64,000 nucleotides of DNA from Methanosarcina vacuolata Z-761. Lineage in GTDB: Archaea; Halobacteriota; Methanosarcinia; Methanosarcinales; Methanosarcinaceae. Below are positions 36,667 to 45,812 of this stretch, in pieces (positions within the stretch are counted from its first letter, which is position 1; every line of letters begins with the position of its first letter). A program made the translations under genes and the position numbers. A model generated the notes under the pieces. The model searched no databases and was not told the origin of the DNA. It was given only the letters and a program-made list of their open reading frames with translations. Where the stretch lies: positions 3,162,001-3,226,000 of the forward strand of contig NZ_CP009520.1 in NCBI RefSeq assembly GCF_000969905.1. Direction: 5' to 3'.

Positions 36667-36685
36667 AATACGTGCCTGAAATAAA
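36651..36685. repeat. 18-base direct repeat containing the stop codon
   Basis: TACGTGCCTGAAATAAAA (36651-36668), the last codons and stop of the GY-repeat gene, is repeated at once as TACGTGCCTGAAATAAA. It is a clear case of a tandem duplication seeded by a gene's 3' end. Confidence 0.9.
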
Positions 36686-36818
36686 GGATAAAAACCTTAA
36701 AATCCAGAATGAATAAAGGTTGTTTCTGAGATAATACAAAATTATCAGAGTAGAGGATTTTGTGTAAGAACTCCTGTTTTCGTGACCCTGTCCGGTAACA
36801 CTGCCAGTCTTCCTGTTT

Positions 36819-36929
36819 AACGATACAGTTTTGAGCTTTCTGGCGATTTTGTTTGGAAATTTTTAAAAATTTATCCGTTTTAATAAAAAAGAAAGGCTTC
36901 GCAAAGAAGGATTAGAGCACTGTATCGTT
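36819..36929. repeat. 111-bp segment bounded by perfect 11-bp inverted repeats
   Basis: AACGATACAGT (36819-36829) and ACTGTATCGTT (36919-36929), with an AT-rich interior and a small GGCTTCGCAAAGAAGG stem-loop near the right end. It may be a mini-element or a long hairpin ending in T7, which would act as a terminator in the plus direction. Confidence 0.5.
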
Positions 36930-37283
36930 TTTTTGTATTATTTAAAATTGTAATAAATAATAACCGATATATTTATTTATCATCTATACTTACTTAATTG
37001 TAATTTATAGCCGTAATAGTCTATAAACGTGGGGAGGGTGCTCAGTGAGCCAGCTTCAAAATTCTGTATTTGACTTTCAGAAGCAATTTTGAAACATGCT
37101 CATTATAGCAAAATTAATTTTAGGCCTGGGGGCAAGCCATTGAAATTATCCAAAAAAGCGGATATATATTCTATATTCGGAAAAATTTAGAGAAATTTTA
37201 TGCTCACAACTTTTAGCAGCTGATTCCCATAGCCTCGACTTACAACACCGGATTAACCGGTAACACTGAATTAACTGGTAGAG

Positions 37284-38234
37284 ATGAATTTGAGGTTCTA
37301 CATTCTGTGTATTGCTGCTCTACTCGCTTTAGGGATATCTCCTACTTCAGGAGTACCTTTCTTAGCAGATAGCAACATCACTGCAACAATCCACGGGGCA
37401 ACATATGCATGGGACACTCTTGAACCCCTAAATGATACTGTAATTAGTATCAATTCCAATCCTCCTCAATCAGTACTGGCAAAAAACGGCATGTATTCCT
37501 TTGAACTCGGGCCCGGAGACTACGTTATTACAGCCAGGTATTACCGGAACAACACTGTAGTCTATTCAAAAGAAACAACTCTGAAGATTGAAGAGGAAGG
37601 AAACTATGTCTTCGACCTCCTGCTTTATCCGGTCTCCGAAAATCCGGTAAAGGAAAAAGCCGAAGACAAAATAAGTAATGTCAATAATGTAAATAGTGTT
37701 AATCCCACCGAAAAAGCCAGAACTGACCTTTTTACTGTAAGCTTCCTGCCAGTAGCCTTTATGGTTCTTTTTCTGCTTGGCGGAAGTTATAAACTATCCA
37801 GAAAGCAAAAAACGATGAAAATAAACAGGTTTCAGGAAGGGAAGTTCTATGCATCCGGGATTCTGGCAAATGCCCTCGCTAGAATCCCTGGTTCTGGAGT
37901 GAAGCTGGAGTTCGAAAACGCCCCGGAGGCCTCATCAAAAGAGCCGGTAATAGAGCCTGGAGAAACAGAAATAGAAATTGCAGATAATTCCAAAATCGAG
38001 CCTGCTGATTTAAGAAAAGCTCCTCTTACTAAGGATCTCCGGGAAGTCCTGGATGTGATTAGGGGCCACAGGGGTAGAATTACGCAAAAGGATCTGCGCA
38101 GCAGGTTGGAGTATTCCGAAGTAAAAGTCAGCCTCATGCTTTCAGAGCTGGAAAAGAGAGGACTGATTAAGAAGTTCAAGCATGGGCGTGAGAATATTGT
38201 GATTTTAACAGACGATGAGCGAAAGGGAAGCTAA
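37284..38234 (+). CDS. Membrane-bound one-component regulator with wHTH domain (copy 3)
   Basis: The 316-residue paralogue of the proteins at 13358 and 34069 has a signal peptide, beta ectodomain (ATIHGATYAWDTLEPLNDTV; GPGDYVITARYYRNN; VFDLLLYP), TM helix (SFLPVAFMVLFLLGGSYKL), the shortest tether of the three (about 75-80 residues) and a C-terminal wHTH (GRITQKDLRSRLEYSEVKVS; ELEKRGLIKKFKHGRENI). The ATG follows only a weak GGTAGAG. Unlike copies 1 and 2 it has no coiled-coil partner beside it; the GY-repeat secreted protein is its nearest upstream neighbour. Confidence 0.8.
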   Translation: MNLRFYILCIAALLALGISPTSGVPFLADSNITATIHGATYAWDTLEPLNDTVISINSNPPQSVLAKNGMYSFELGPGDYVITARYYRNNTVVYSKETTLKIEEEGNYVFDLLLYPVSENPVKEKAEDKISNVNNVNSVNPTEKARTDLFTVSFLPVAFMVLFLLGGSYKLSRKQKTMKINRFQEGKFYASGILANALARIPGSGVKLEFENAPEASSKEPVIEPGETEIEIADNSKIEPADLRKAPLTKDLREVLDVIRGHRGRITQKDLRSRLEYSEVKVSLMLSELEKRGLIKKFKHGRENIVILTDDERKGS

Positions 38235-38827
38235 GGAGTTGCCACATAATAAACTACACACAGATTTTGATTGGGCGCTTTGATTATCATGATTTACGTC
38301 ACAAATTGTTGTATCCTTAAAGGATTTCACTGTTCTTAAAGGATTTCACTGTTTGGATTTTTTTATTGTCGAGAGATATCGTGTACAAATGACTCACTAT
38401 TTTACTTCAACTTCGAATTTTGTTCATTTTACATGATCATTCTATAGTATCAAAATGGAAGTGGAATTAACTCAAGTTTAATTTTTTGAGTCGCCTGCTG
38501 GTTGTATCGTATATTAACTTTCAAATAGTCTTGAATCTGCGAAATCATTTCACGACACAACAGAAAAAGAAAAATAAGACAATAAGGCTGGCTTTTAATA
38601 ATCTTAGTATAAAAATCCCTCCAGATTTTGGAATTAAGTTTACGATCCAGTTAGATCTGTGGCAGAAATGCATAAAATTGTTTATTTGGTTTGTAGAATT
38701 CACTTCGTTACTTTCTGCTGGAGTTTTACCTTACTCAATATATTTAAATAACAATAAGCTTAATGTACAATGCTAACAAGTATCACGTTAACTATTATCA
38801 GGATATTTTCCAGGAAGGTTATTGTAG
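38235..38827. other. Intergenic, no gene supported
   Basis: AT-rich, with the doubled CTTAAAGGATTTCACTGTT at 38315-38353. A 96-codon ORF at 38486 lacks a start signal and reads like noise. Confidence 0.4.
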
Positions 38828-38989
38828 ATGGTACTAGGAATAAATGATCCGCAAATTTGGCTTGCATATCTTGCTTGTATATTTAGTGCACTCGGATGCA
38901 TGGTTTATGGAGCATTGAACTGGAGAGAGGAGAAAGAAGAACAGGCAGTAAAAAGCAGTACTCAGAAACAGGTGACTCAAGATCAGTAA
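38828..38989 (+). CDS. Symporter small accessory protein
   Basis: The 53-residue membrane protein starts MVLGINDPQIWLAYLACIFS, has one TM helix (about 8-28), then NWREEKEE and a polar tail. AGGAAGGT lies just upstream of the ATG. Tiny proteins with this N-terminus accompany sodium:solute symporters in methanogens and other prokaryotes, and the symporter gene follows 198 bases downstream. It probably stabilises or assembles with the transporter in the membrane. Confidence 0.8.
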   Translation: MVLGINDPQIWLAYLACIFSALGCMVYGALNWREEKEEQAVKSSTQKQVTQDQ

Positions 38990-39186
38990 ACTAGTGTCTA
39001 AGCAATTTAGTTATGAATAACTATAATTAAAAAAGTGACCACGTATGAGATGGTGTATACGTATTAACGTATCATAATTAAATTGTCGTGACACTGGTGA
39101 GTTACTCTAAAGAGCTCACATCAATCAAACCTTTTTGGTAATGCCTGAGAAAAAACAGTAGTCGAAACTATTCTGGAGTAATTTTT

Positions 39187-40848
39187 ATGGCAGTCAGTAC
39201 TTCAACTCTAATCCTCCTTGTTGTTATCTACTTTACGTGCACCTTCTACGTTGCCCGGCTGGGGTATAAAAAAAATTCCCAGACTGATGGGTATATGCTT
39301 GCAGGCCGACGCGTACCCCCGGCAATTATGGCCCTCTCCTATGGAGCTGCGTTTATCAGCACTTCTGCAATTATAGGGTTCGGAGGAGTAGCCGCTTCCT
39401 TAGGAATGGGACTTCTGTGGCTTGTCTTCATGAATATCTTTTTCGGAATTTTCATTGCCTTCGTGGTTTTTGGCCCAGGGACCCGTCGCATGGGACTAAA
39501 CCTTGGAGCCATCACTTTCCCTGAATTTATAGGAAAACGCTTCCAGTCAAGGTTTATCCAAGCCTTTTCCGGGCTTCTTATAGCTGTTTTTATGCCGATC
39601 TACGCAGCAAGCGTGATTATAGGGGCAGGCCGATTTCTTGAGACCACTCTTGGGATAAACTATAACTTCGCTCTTCTGGTCTTTACTGTTATCATTGCTT
39701 TTTATGTGATTAAAGGTGGCCTTCTCTCAGTAATGTATGTGGACGCAATGCAAGCCACTATTATGTTGATAGGAATGACCTTTTTGCTGATATTTACTTA
39801 CAGCAAACTGGGAGGAGTCGTAGAAGCTCATCAGGCCCTTACCAATATGGCAAACCTTGTGCCTCAGGCGCTTGCTGACCAGGGACACAGGGGCTGGACT
39901 GCAATGCCAGCTTTCAATTCCCCAATCTGGTGGACAATGGTTTCCACAATTGTTATGGGAGTAGGGATAGGAGCACTTGCACAGCCACAACTTGCAGTCA
40001 GGTTCATGACTGTAAAGGACGACCGTTCCCTTAAAAGAGCAGTTGCCGTTGGGGGTCCCTTCCTTCTTATGATGGCAGGAGTCGCATATGTTGTAGGAGC
40101 TCTTTCTAACGTATACTTCTACAAGACTACAGGAAAGGTTGCCCTTCAGGTCGTCCCGGGTGGAAACACTGACCTTATAATTCCCGCATATCTGAACCAC
40201 GCAATGCCCGCGCTGTTTGTGGCAATATTCATGCTAAGCCTGCTTTCGGCAGCAATGTCTACTGCAGCTGCCCAGTTCCACACCATGGGTACGGCCATAG
40301 GGTACGACTTTTATCAGAACGGCCTTATGAAAGGCAAGTCCAGTTCGAGCACAGTCCATGTGACAAAAATAGGAATTGTCTTTACCATCATAGCAGCAGT
40401 TATTCTGGCTTACATTCTTCCTGTAAGTATTATCGCAAGAGCTACTGCCATGTTCATGGGACTGTGCACATCCGCTTTCCTGCCCCTCTACATTGGAGCC
40501 CTGTTCTGGAAACGTACAACAAAAGCCGGAGCAACTGCAAGTCTTGTTATAGGGTCGATAAGCAGTCTTTTCTGGCTGGTGTTTGTCCATGCAAAAGAAG
40601 CAGTGCCTCTGGGGATCTGCCAGGCAATTTTTGGAAAAGAAACATTACTTACAGGCACCTGGCCCCTTGTAGACCCGATTATGATCGCAACTCCACTGTC
40701 CTTCCTTGTCCTGATTGTAGTAAGCCTTATGACACCCCGGTTCTCTCCAGAGTTCCTCAAGAAGGCTTTCAGGCTCAGGTATGAAGATGAAGAAGAAGAA
40801 ACATCGGAAGCAACATCACACAGTGCAGCAGATTCGGCAGGCGTTTAA
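39187..40848 (+). CDS. Sodium:solute symporter (SSS family)
   Basis: The 553-residue integral membrane protein has about 13 TM helices of the LeuT-fold SSS family. The early motif YMLAGRRVPPAIMALSYGAA, the Na-site region TSAIIGFGGVAAS and the helix pair MLSLLSAAMSTAAAQFHTMG are typical. The C-terminus is acidic and cytoplasmic. The substrate is not evident; SSS proteins carry acetate, pantothenate, proline, sugars and others. The small accessory protein lies upstream. The gene converges on the larA cluster, so a hydroxy-acid substrate is tempting but only inferred. Confidence 0.92.
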   Translation: MAVSTSTLILLVVIYFTCTFYVARLGYKKNSQTDGYMLAGRRVPPAIMALSYGAAFISTSAIIGFGGVAASLGMGLLWLVFMNIFFGIFIAFVVFGPGTRRMGLNLGAITFPEFIGKRFQSRFIQAFSGLLIAVFMPIYAASVIIGAGRFLETTLGINYNFALLVFTVIIAFYVIKGGLLSVMYVDAMQATIMLIGMTFLLIFTYSKLGGVVEAHQALTNMANLVPQALADQGHRGWTAMPAFNSPIWWTMVSTIVMGVGIGALAQPQLAVRFMTVKDDRSLKRAVAVGGPFLLMMAGVAYVVGALSNVYFYKTTGKVALQVVPGGNTDLIIPAYLNHAMPALFVAIFMLSLLSAAMSTAAAQFHTMGTAIGYDFYQNGLMKGKSSSSTVHVTKIGIVFTIIAAVILAYILPVSIIARATAMFMGLCTSAFLPLYIGALFWKRTTKAGATASLVIGSISSLFWLVFVHAKEAVPLGICQAIFGKETLLTGTWPLVDPIMIATPLSFLVLIVVSLMTPRFSPEFLKKAFRLRYEDEEEETSEATSHSAADSAGV

Positions 40849-40914
40849 GCCTGCACCCACACTTTTCGGTTTTAATTCGGCTTCCTTAATATTCCCTTTA
40901 TTTTTATGAAATTA

Positions 40915-42183
40915 TCAGTTTTCTTTTCTAACAGGCAGGGTCTGCCCTCCATGAGGCATAAGGTGAATTTTTGCGTCAGGATTTTCCAAGAGCACTGCAG
41001 ACAAGGCATCCTCTGCACTTGCCATCGGAGTAAAGAATGCGTTTCTTGTTTGCTCGTTCGAAAGTTTTGAGACCAGGTAAAGCTTAAATCTCTTTGAAAT
41101 CCTTGCAATGATTGCTGTTTTATGCCCCCCGAACTCAAAACATTTTTTGAAACGTTCGATTGCTTCATCCGGGTTTTGACACTCCCTGTTCCAGCATTCA
41201 TAGACCTGGTTTCCTATCCCCTCAGCGCATTCGGCTACAAGGATGATGGAACCTCCTGCTTTCACAGCCTGAGTTGCATTATCAAGCGCCTTATTTGCCT
41301 GGAAGAGATTGATATCTTTAGGAAAGCCTCCGCAAGAAACAATTACCGCATCTGCTGGTTCTACAGGCACCTTATACATAGAATCCACAACTTCCACACC
41401 TTTTCTGTGTGCCTCGATAAAATCGCCTGCAACAGCAGTAACTATCTCTTTTTTGCTGTCAAGAACCACATTCAGGATAAAATCAAGGCCGAAAATTTTT
41501 GCAGCTTCTTCCATGTCCTGCCTGACAGGCCCATCAACCCTTCCGGAAACAGCTTTTTCATCAATCATCATTTTATGGTTTGTGAGAACTGTTTCTTTCG
41601 AGCTTACACCAGGCAGAACTGATTTTGCCCCTCCGCTGTATCCCGCATAGTAATGGAATTCGATGCTTCCGGTCCCTATAACAACATCAGCACCCATAAT
41701 GCCTTCAAATATCTCAATTGGGGTTCCACGGGAAGTTATGCCAATGCGTCTGCATCTGCCGGTATCATGCTGAATGCAACGAATTTTTTTGTAGACTTCT
41801 TCTCCAACCAGCTTTCTTGATTCCTCTTCGGTCTGGTTTCGGTGAAGCCCGAGTGCAAAGACAATAGTAATATTTTCGTCCTTTGCTCCTCCAAGGTAAA
41901 GCTCTTCAAGTAGAGGAGGAAGAAGCTTCGCAGTTGGAGTTGGACGTGTAACATCGCTTACAATAATTGCAATTCTCGAATCCGGGTTTACAATCTCAGA
42001 AAGCCTTTTTCTTTTAATGGGATTTTCAAGAGCTTTTTTAATTAAAGAAGTTGGATCTTCCTTTTTTTCAGGCTCTGAAGGCAGAATAATACTGGATATG
42101 TTTCTTTCCGGGATATCCAGCTCAAGTGCCATGCTTCCAAAAGCTAATGATGTTGTTTTTGTGTTTTCAATCATATTTGGCAC
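40915..42183 (-). CDS. larA: LarA-family nickel-pincer racemase/epimerase (paralogue 1)
   Basis: The 422-residue protein of the lactate racemase family uses the nickel-pincer nucleotide (NPN) cofactor to racemise 2-hydroxy acids. Visible hallmarks: SDVTRPTPTAKLLPPLLEEL, the catalytic His in ALGLHRNQT, the second His and the cofactor-binding Lys in IEFHYYAGYSGGAKSVLPG, a further His in TVLTNHKMM, and CGGFPKDINLFQANKALDNA in the C-terminal domain. It differs from paralogues 2 and 3 in the segment around the last His. The start may be GTG 42183 or ATG 42174. The cofactor genes larB/C/E are not in the window. The substrate may not be lactate. Confidence 0.88.
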   Translation of the reverse strand: MPNMIENTKTTSLAFGSMALELDIPERNISSIILPSEPEKKEDPTSLIKKALENPIKRKRLSEIVNPDSRIAIIVSDVTRPTPTAKLLPPLLEELYLGGAKDENITIVFALGLHRNQTEEESRKLVGEEVYKKIRCIQHDTGRCRRIGITSRGTPIEIFEGIMGADVVIGTGSIEFHYYAGYSGGAKSVLPGVSSKETVLTNHKMMIDEKAVSGRVDGPVRQDMEEAAKIFGLDFILNVVLDSKKEIVTAVAGDFIEAHRKGVEVVDSMYKVPVEPADAVIVSCGGFPKDINLFQANKALDNATQAVKAGGSIILVAECAEGIGNQVYECWNRECQNPDEAIERFKKCFEFGGHKTAIIARISKRFKLYLVSKLSNEQTRNAFFTPMASAEDALSAVLLENPDAKIHLMPHGGQTLPVRKEN

Positions 42184-42225
42184 TTCACTTGACCTTTTTT
42201 CGATATTTGTTTTTATAATTGTCTT

Positions 42226-42490
42226 CTTTTACAGCTATCATTTCATATCTGTCTTTACAGCTATCATTTCATATCTGTCTTTACAGCTATCATTTCATAT
42301 CTGTCTTTACAGCTATCATTTCATATCTGTCTTTACAGCTATCATTTCATATCTGTCTTTACAGCTATCATTTCATATCTGTCTTTTATAGCCATCTTCT
42401 CATAGCTGTCTTTTATAGCCATCTTCTCATAGCTGTCTTTTATAGCCATCTTCTCATAGCTGTTTTTTATAGCTGTTTTTTATAGCTGTC
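42226..42490. repeat. Tandem repeats (26-base and 27-base units) between larA genes
   Basis: Six copies of CTTTACAGCTATCATTTCAT+ATCTGT, then three copies of a related CTTTTATAGCCATCTTCTCA+TAGCTGT, then a shorter TTTTTATAGCTGT pair next to the stop of larA paralogue 2. The second unit looks like a diverged form of the first, so the array evolved in steps. Confidence 0.9.
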
Positions 42491-42493
42491 TTC

Positions 42494-43756
42494 TTACTTC
42501 ATTACAGGCAGAGTCCATCCGCCATTGGGCATAATATGGATTTTAGCATCAGAATTTTCGGAAAGAATATTTTCAAGCGCTTCTTCTACGCTTTTTACAG
42601 GAATAAAGAAAGTATTTCTGCTTTCCGTGTCCGGAAGTTTAGAGACAAGATAAAGTTTGAAGGTTTTTGCAGCCCTCCCAACAGTGGCAGCTTTGTGTCC
42701 CCCAAACTCAAAACATTTTCTGAATTTCTTTATTGCCTCATCTGGAGTTTTGTATTCTGTACTCCAGCGCTCATATACCTTATCCCCGATCCCTTCAGTA
42801 CATTCAGCCACAAGCACTATTGAGCCTCCTTTTTTTACGGCAAAAACTGCATTTTCAAGGGACTTTGTCGCCTGGAAAAGGTTAATGTCTTTTGGAAAGC
42901 CTCCGCACGAGACAATTGCTGCATCTGCAGGCTCTACAGGCACCTTGTACATGGAATCAACAACTTCTACGCCTTTCCTGTGAGCTTCGATGAAATCTCC
43001 AGCAACGGCAGCAACTATCTCTTTTTTGCTGTTAAGCACGACATTAAGGATAAAGTTAAGGCCCGCAATCCTTGCAGCTTCTTCTATATTTTGTCTTGCA
43101 GGACTGTCGGTTCTGCCTGAGAGAGGGTCACCTTCAAAGAGTTTGCTATAAAAACTATGATAAGAAAGAATAGATTTTTCCGAACTGACTCCCGGAAGAA
43201 CAGATTTCCCTCCTCCACTGTATCCAGCATAATAGTGAAATTCCAGGGTTCCTGTGCTTATGATAACGTCGGAGTCTGCTACTTCTTCAAAGACCTCTAC
43301 AGGCGTTCCGAAACTTGTCTCTCCGAGATGCCTGCACCTTTTCCTGTCGTGCTGGATGCAGCGAATTTTTTCGTAAACCTGCTCTCCAACCAGTTTTCGT
43401 GATTCCTCTTCAGTCTGGTTTCGATGGAGCCCGAGGGCAAAAACAATAGTAATATTTTCATCCTTTGCCCCTCCAAGATAAAGCTCTTCAAGCAGAGGAG
43501 GAAGAATCTTTGCAGTAGGAGTTGGCCGAGTAACATCACTAACTATGATTGCAACCTTCGAATCAGGGTTTACAATCTCAGAAAGCCGTCGGCTTTTTAT
43601 GGGATTTTCAAGCGCTTTTTTAACAAGGGAAGATCCTTCTTCCTTTATTTCAAACTCCGAAGGCAAAATAACACTGGCAAGATTTCTTTCAGGAATTTCA
43701 AACTCAATTCCCGTACTTCCAAAAGCAAGTGATATTTTTTTTATGTTTGCAGTCAT
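42494..43756 (-). CDS. larA: LarA-family nickel-pincer racemase/epimerase (paralogue 2)
   Basis: The 420-residue protein keeps all family residues: SDVTRPTPTAKILPPLLEEL, ALGLHRNQTEEESRK, LEFHYYAGYSGGGKSVLPGV, SILSYHSFYSKLFEGD and CGGFPKDINLFQATKSLENA. It is closer to paralogue 3 than to paralogue 1 in the loop after the cofactor lysine (FYSKLFEGDPLSGR). The ATG at 43756 is the only good start; the upstream bases (ACATCGGCATAAAC) resemble those before paralogue 3 (ACATCGGAATGACC), so the duplication included the leader. The 310-base gaps between these genes make a single operon possible but not certain. Confidence 0.88.
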   Translation of the reverse strand: MTANIKKISLAFGSTGIEFEIPERNLASVILPSEFEIKEEGSSLVKKALENPIKSRRLSEIVNPDSKVAIIVSDVTRPTPTAKILPPLLEELYLGGAKDENITIVFALGLHRNQTEEESRKLVGEQVYEKIRCIQHDRKRCRHLGETSFGTPVEVFEEVADSDVIISTGTLEFHYYAGYSGGGKSVLPGVSSEKSILSYHSFYSKLFEGDPLSGRTDSPARQNIEEAARIAGLNFILNVVLNSKKEIVAAVAGDFIEAHRKGVEVVDSMYKVPVEPADAAIVSCGGFPKDINLFQATKSLENAVFAVKKGGSIVLVAECTEGIGDKVYERWSTEYKTPDEAIKKFRKCFEFGGHKAATVGRAAKTFKLYLVSKLPDTESRNTFFIPVKSVEEALENILSENSDAKIHIMPNGGWTLPVMK

Positions 43757-43848
43757 GTTTATGCCGATGTTTTATCTTGATATTATTTTTCTTTTTATTA
43801 TTTTACAACAATAAGGTTAAACAAGTATAAAAAGAACTAGAAGACAGT

Positions 43849-44034
43849 TTCAAATGGCAAGGTAGTTTTAAATGAAAAAGTAGTTTTAAATGAAAAGGTA
43901 GTTTCAAATAAAAAGGTAGTTTTAAATGGAAACGCAGTTTCAAATGAAAAGGTAGTTTTAAATGAAAAGGTAGTTTCAAATGGAAAGGTAGTTTTAAATG
44001 AAAAGATGATTTCAAATGAAAAGGTAGTTTTAAA
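43849..44034. repeat. Tandem repeat, 18-base unit, about ten copies
   Basis: AGTTTTAAATGAAAAGGT with C/T and A/G variation, filling the gap between larA paralogues 2 and 3. On the minus strand it reads as CTTTTTCATTTAAAACTACC-type repeats. Confidence 0.9.
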
Positions 44035-44074
44035 GGCGGTTTACACCTTCATCTTTTTATCCATAGCACCTTTT

Positions 44075-45343
44075 TTATCGCCTTACAGGCAAAGTCCACC
44101 CACCATTTGGCATAACATGGATTTTAGCATCAGGATTTTCGGAAAGAACCTTTTCAAGTGCTTCATCTATACTTTTTGTCGGAATAAAAAAAGCGTTTCT
44201 ACTTTCCGTCTCTGGAAGTTTTGATACCAGATAAAGTTTGAATTCTTTTGCAGTCCTCCCGACAATAGCAGCTTTATGCCCGCCGAACTCAAACCGGTTC
44301 TTAAAACGTTTTACTGCATCTTCAGGAGCCCTGCATTCCCTGTTCCAGCACTCATAAACTTTGTTTCCTATTCCCTCAGAACATTCTGCTACAAGGATAA
44401 TTGAACCACCCCTTTTTACGGCAGAGGTAGCGTTTTCAAGGGATTTTGTTGCCTGGTAAAGATTGATATCCTTTGGAAATCCGCCGCAGGAAACAACTAC
44501 GGCATCCGCAGGCTCTACAGGTACTTTATACATGGCATCGACATACTCTGCACCTTTCCTGTGGGCTTCGATGAAATCGCCTGCCACGGCATCAACTATC
44601 TCTTTTTTGCTTTCAAGTACAACATTCAGGATAAAGTCAAGGCCTGCAATCCTTGCAGCTTCCTCTATATTCTTTCTTGCCGGGCTATCAGCTCTACCTG
44701 AAAGAGGATCTCCTTCAAAGAGTTTGCTATAAAAACTATGGAATGAGAGAATGGATTTTTCGGAACTTACCCCTGGAAGGATGGACTTTCCTCCTCCTCC
44801 GTATCCTGCATAATAGTGAAATTCCAGGGTTCCTGTACTTATGATAACGTCGGAGTCTACTACTTCTTCGAAAACCTCTACAGGCGTTCCGAAACTTGTC
44901 TCTCCGAGATGCCTGCACTTTTTCCTGTCGTGCTGGATACACCTTATTTTTTCAAAGATATCTTCTCCTACAAGCTGGCGGCACTCTTCTTCAGTTTGTA
45001 AACGATGAAGTCCGAGGGCAAAAACAATAGTGATATTCTCGTTTTTTGCTCCTCCAAGGTAAAGCTCTTCAAGTAGTGGAGGAAGAATTTTTGCAGTAGG
45101 AGTTGGCCGTGTAACATCGCTAACTATGATTGCAACCTTTGAGTCAGGGTTTACAATCTCAGAAAGCCGTTGACTGTTTATAGGATTTACAAGCGCTTTT
45201 TTAATAAGGGAAGTCCCTTCTTCCTTTATTTCTAATTCTGAAGGCAGGATGATTCTGGATAGGTTTTTCTCAGGTATATCAACCTCCAAAATCCCGCTTC
45301 CAAACGCAAGTGGAATCGTTTTTACATTCATAGTCATGGTCAT
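44075..45343 (-). CDS. larA: LarA-family nickel-pincer racemase/epimerase (paralogue 3)
   Basis: The 422-residue first gene of the cluster in the direction of transcription. Family residues are intact: SDVTRPTPTAKILPPLLEEL, ALGLHRLQTEEECRQ, LEFHYYAGYGGGGKSILPGV (the usual YSGG is YGGG here), SILSFHSFYSKLFEGD and CGGFPKDINLYQATKSLENA. ATG at 45343 or the one at 45337, which aligns with paralogue 2. A 1.09-kb gap upstream holds its promoter and cooS's. Three adjacent paralogues suggest distinct substrates or conditions. Confidence 0.88.
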   Translation of the reverse strand: MTMTMNVKTIPLAFGSGILEVDIPEKNLSRIILPSELEIKEEGTSLIKKALVNPINSQRLSEIVNPDSKVAIIVSDVTRPTPTAKILPPLLEELYLGGAKNENITIVFALGLHRLQTEEECRQLVGEDIFEKIRCIQHDRKKCRHLGETSFGTPVEVFEEVVDSDVIISTGTLEFHYYAGYGGGGKSILPGVSSEKSILSFHSFYSKLFEGDPLSGRADSPARKNIEEAARIAGLDFILNVVLESKKEIVDAVAGDFIEAHRKGAEYVDAMYKVPVEPADAVVVSCGGFPKDINLYQATKSLENATSAVKRGGSIILVAECSEGIGNKVYECWNRECRAPEDAVKRFKNRFEFGGHKAAIVGRTAKEFKLYLVSKLPETESRNAFFIPTKSIDEALEKVLSENPDAKIHVMPNGGWTLPVRR

Positions 45344-45713
45344 TCCGATGTCATAGTATTAATTATATAAAATCGTATAGGTAAACAATAGAGAATCAAG
45401 TTTTAAAAAAATCCGAACTGTCAGTTAATATTACTGTTATATTATAATTAGGTCAATTTAGTGTAATTAGTTTTTCTATTATATTTTGTTTCCGCTTCTT
45501 TTTTCCAGAAGCTTCAACGAAATTTTCGGTAACATTTGCAGTGTTTCATTTCCTGCTATTAATTTACACGCGGTTTTAAAACTTGGCAGGTGGTGCTTTT
45601 ACTCATCAATCCCATTCTAAAAACGATCAGATTTGCACATAATTAAGAATTTTAAAACCCGTTTCATAATCAGAAGATCAATTGACCATTAAAAATTAGA
45701 AATTCAAGGACAT

Positions 45714-45812
45714 AGTTCTGAGTTTTACGTAGTTCTGAGTTTTACGTAGTTCTAAGTTTTACGTAGTTCTAAGTTTTACGTAGTTCTAAGTTTTACGTAG
45801 TTCTGAGTTTTG
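45714..45812. repeat. Tandem repeat, 17-base unit, about six copies
   Basis: AGTTCTGAGTTTTACGT, with G/A variation at the eighth base, six copies in the larA-cooS gap. Confidence 0.9.

Noticed and set aside
38486-38776. 96-codon ORF upstream of the symporter accessory gene
   Set aside because: No start signal; composition typical of AT-rich non-coding DNA. Kept only as a possible but unsupported ORF.
42219-42485. 88-codon ORF with repeated sequence
   Set aside because: It is produced by the tandem repeat array between larA genes; the repeat itself explains the open frame.
40915-45343. Reading the three LarA genes as lactate racemases
   Set aside because: The family is sure, but the substrate is not; lactate is not an expected growth substrate here, so the calls are kept at family level.
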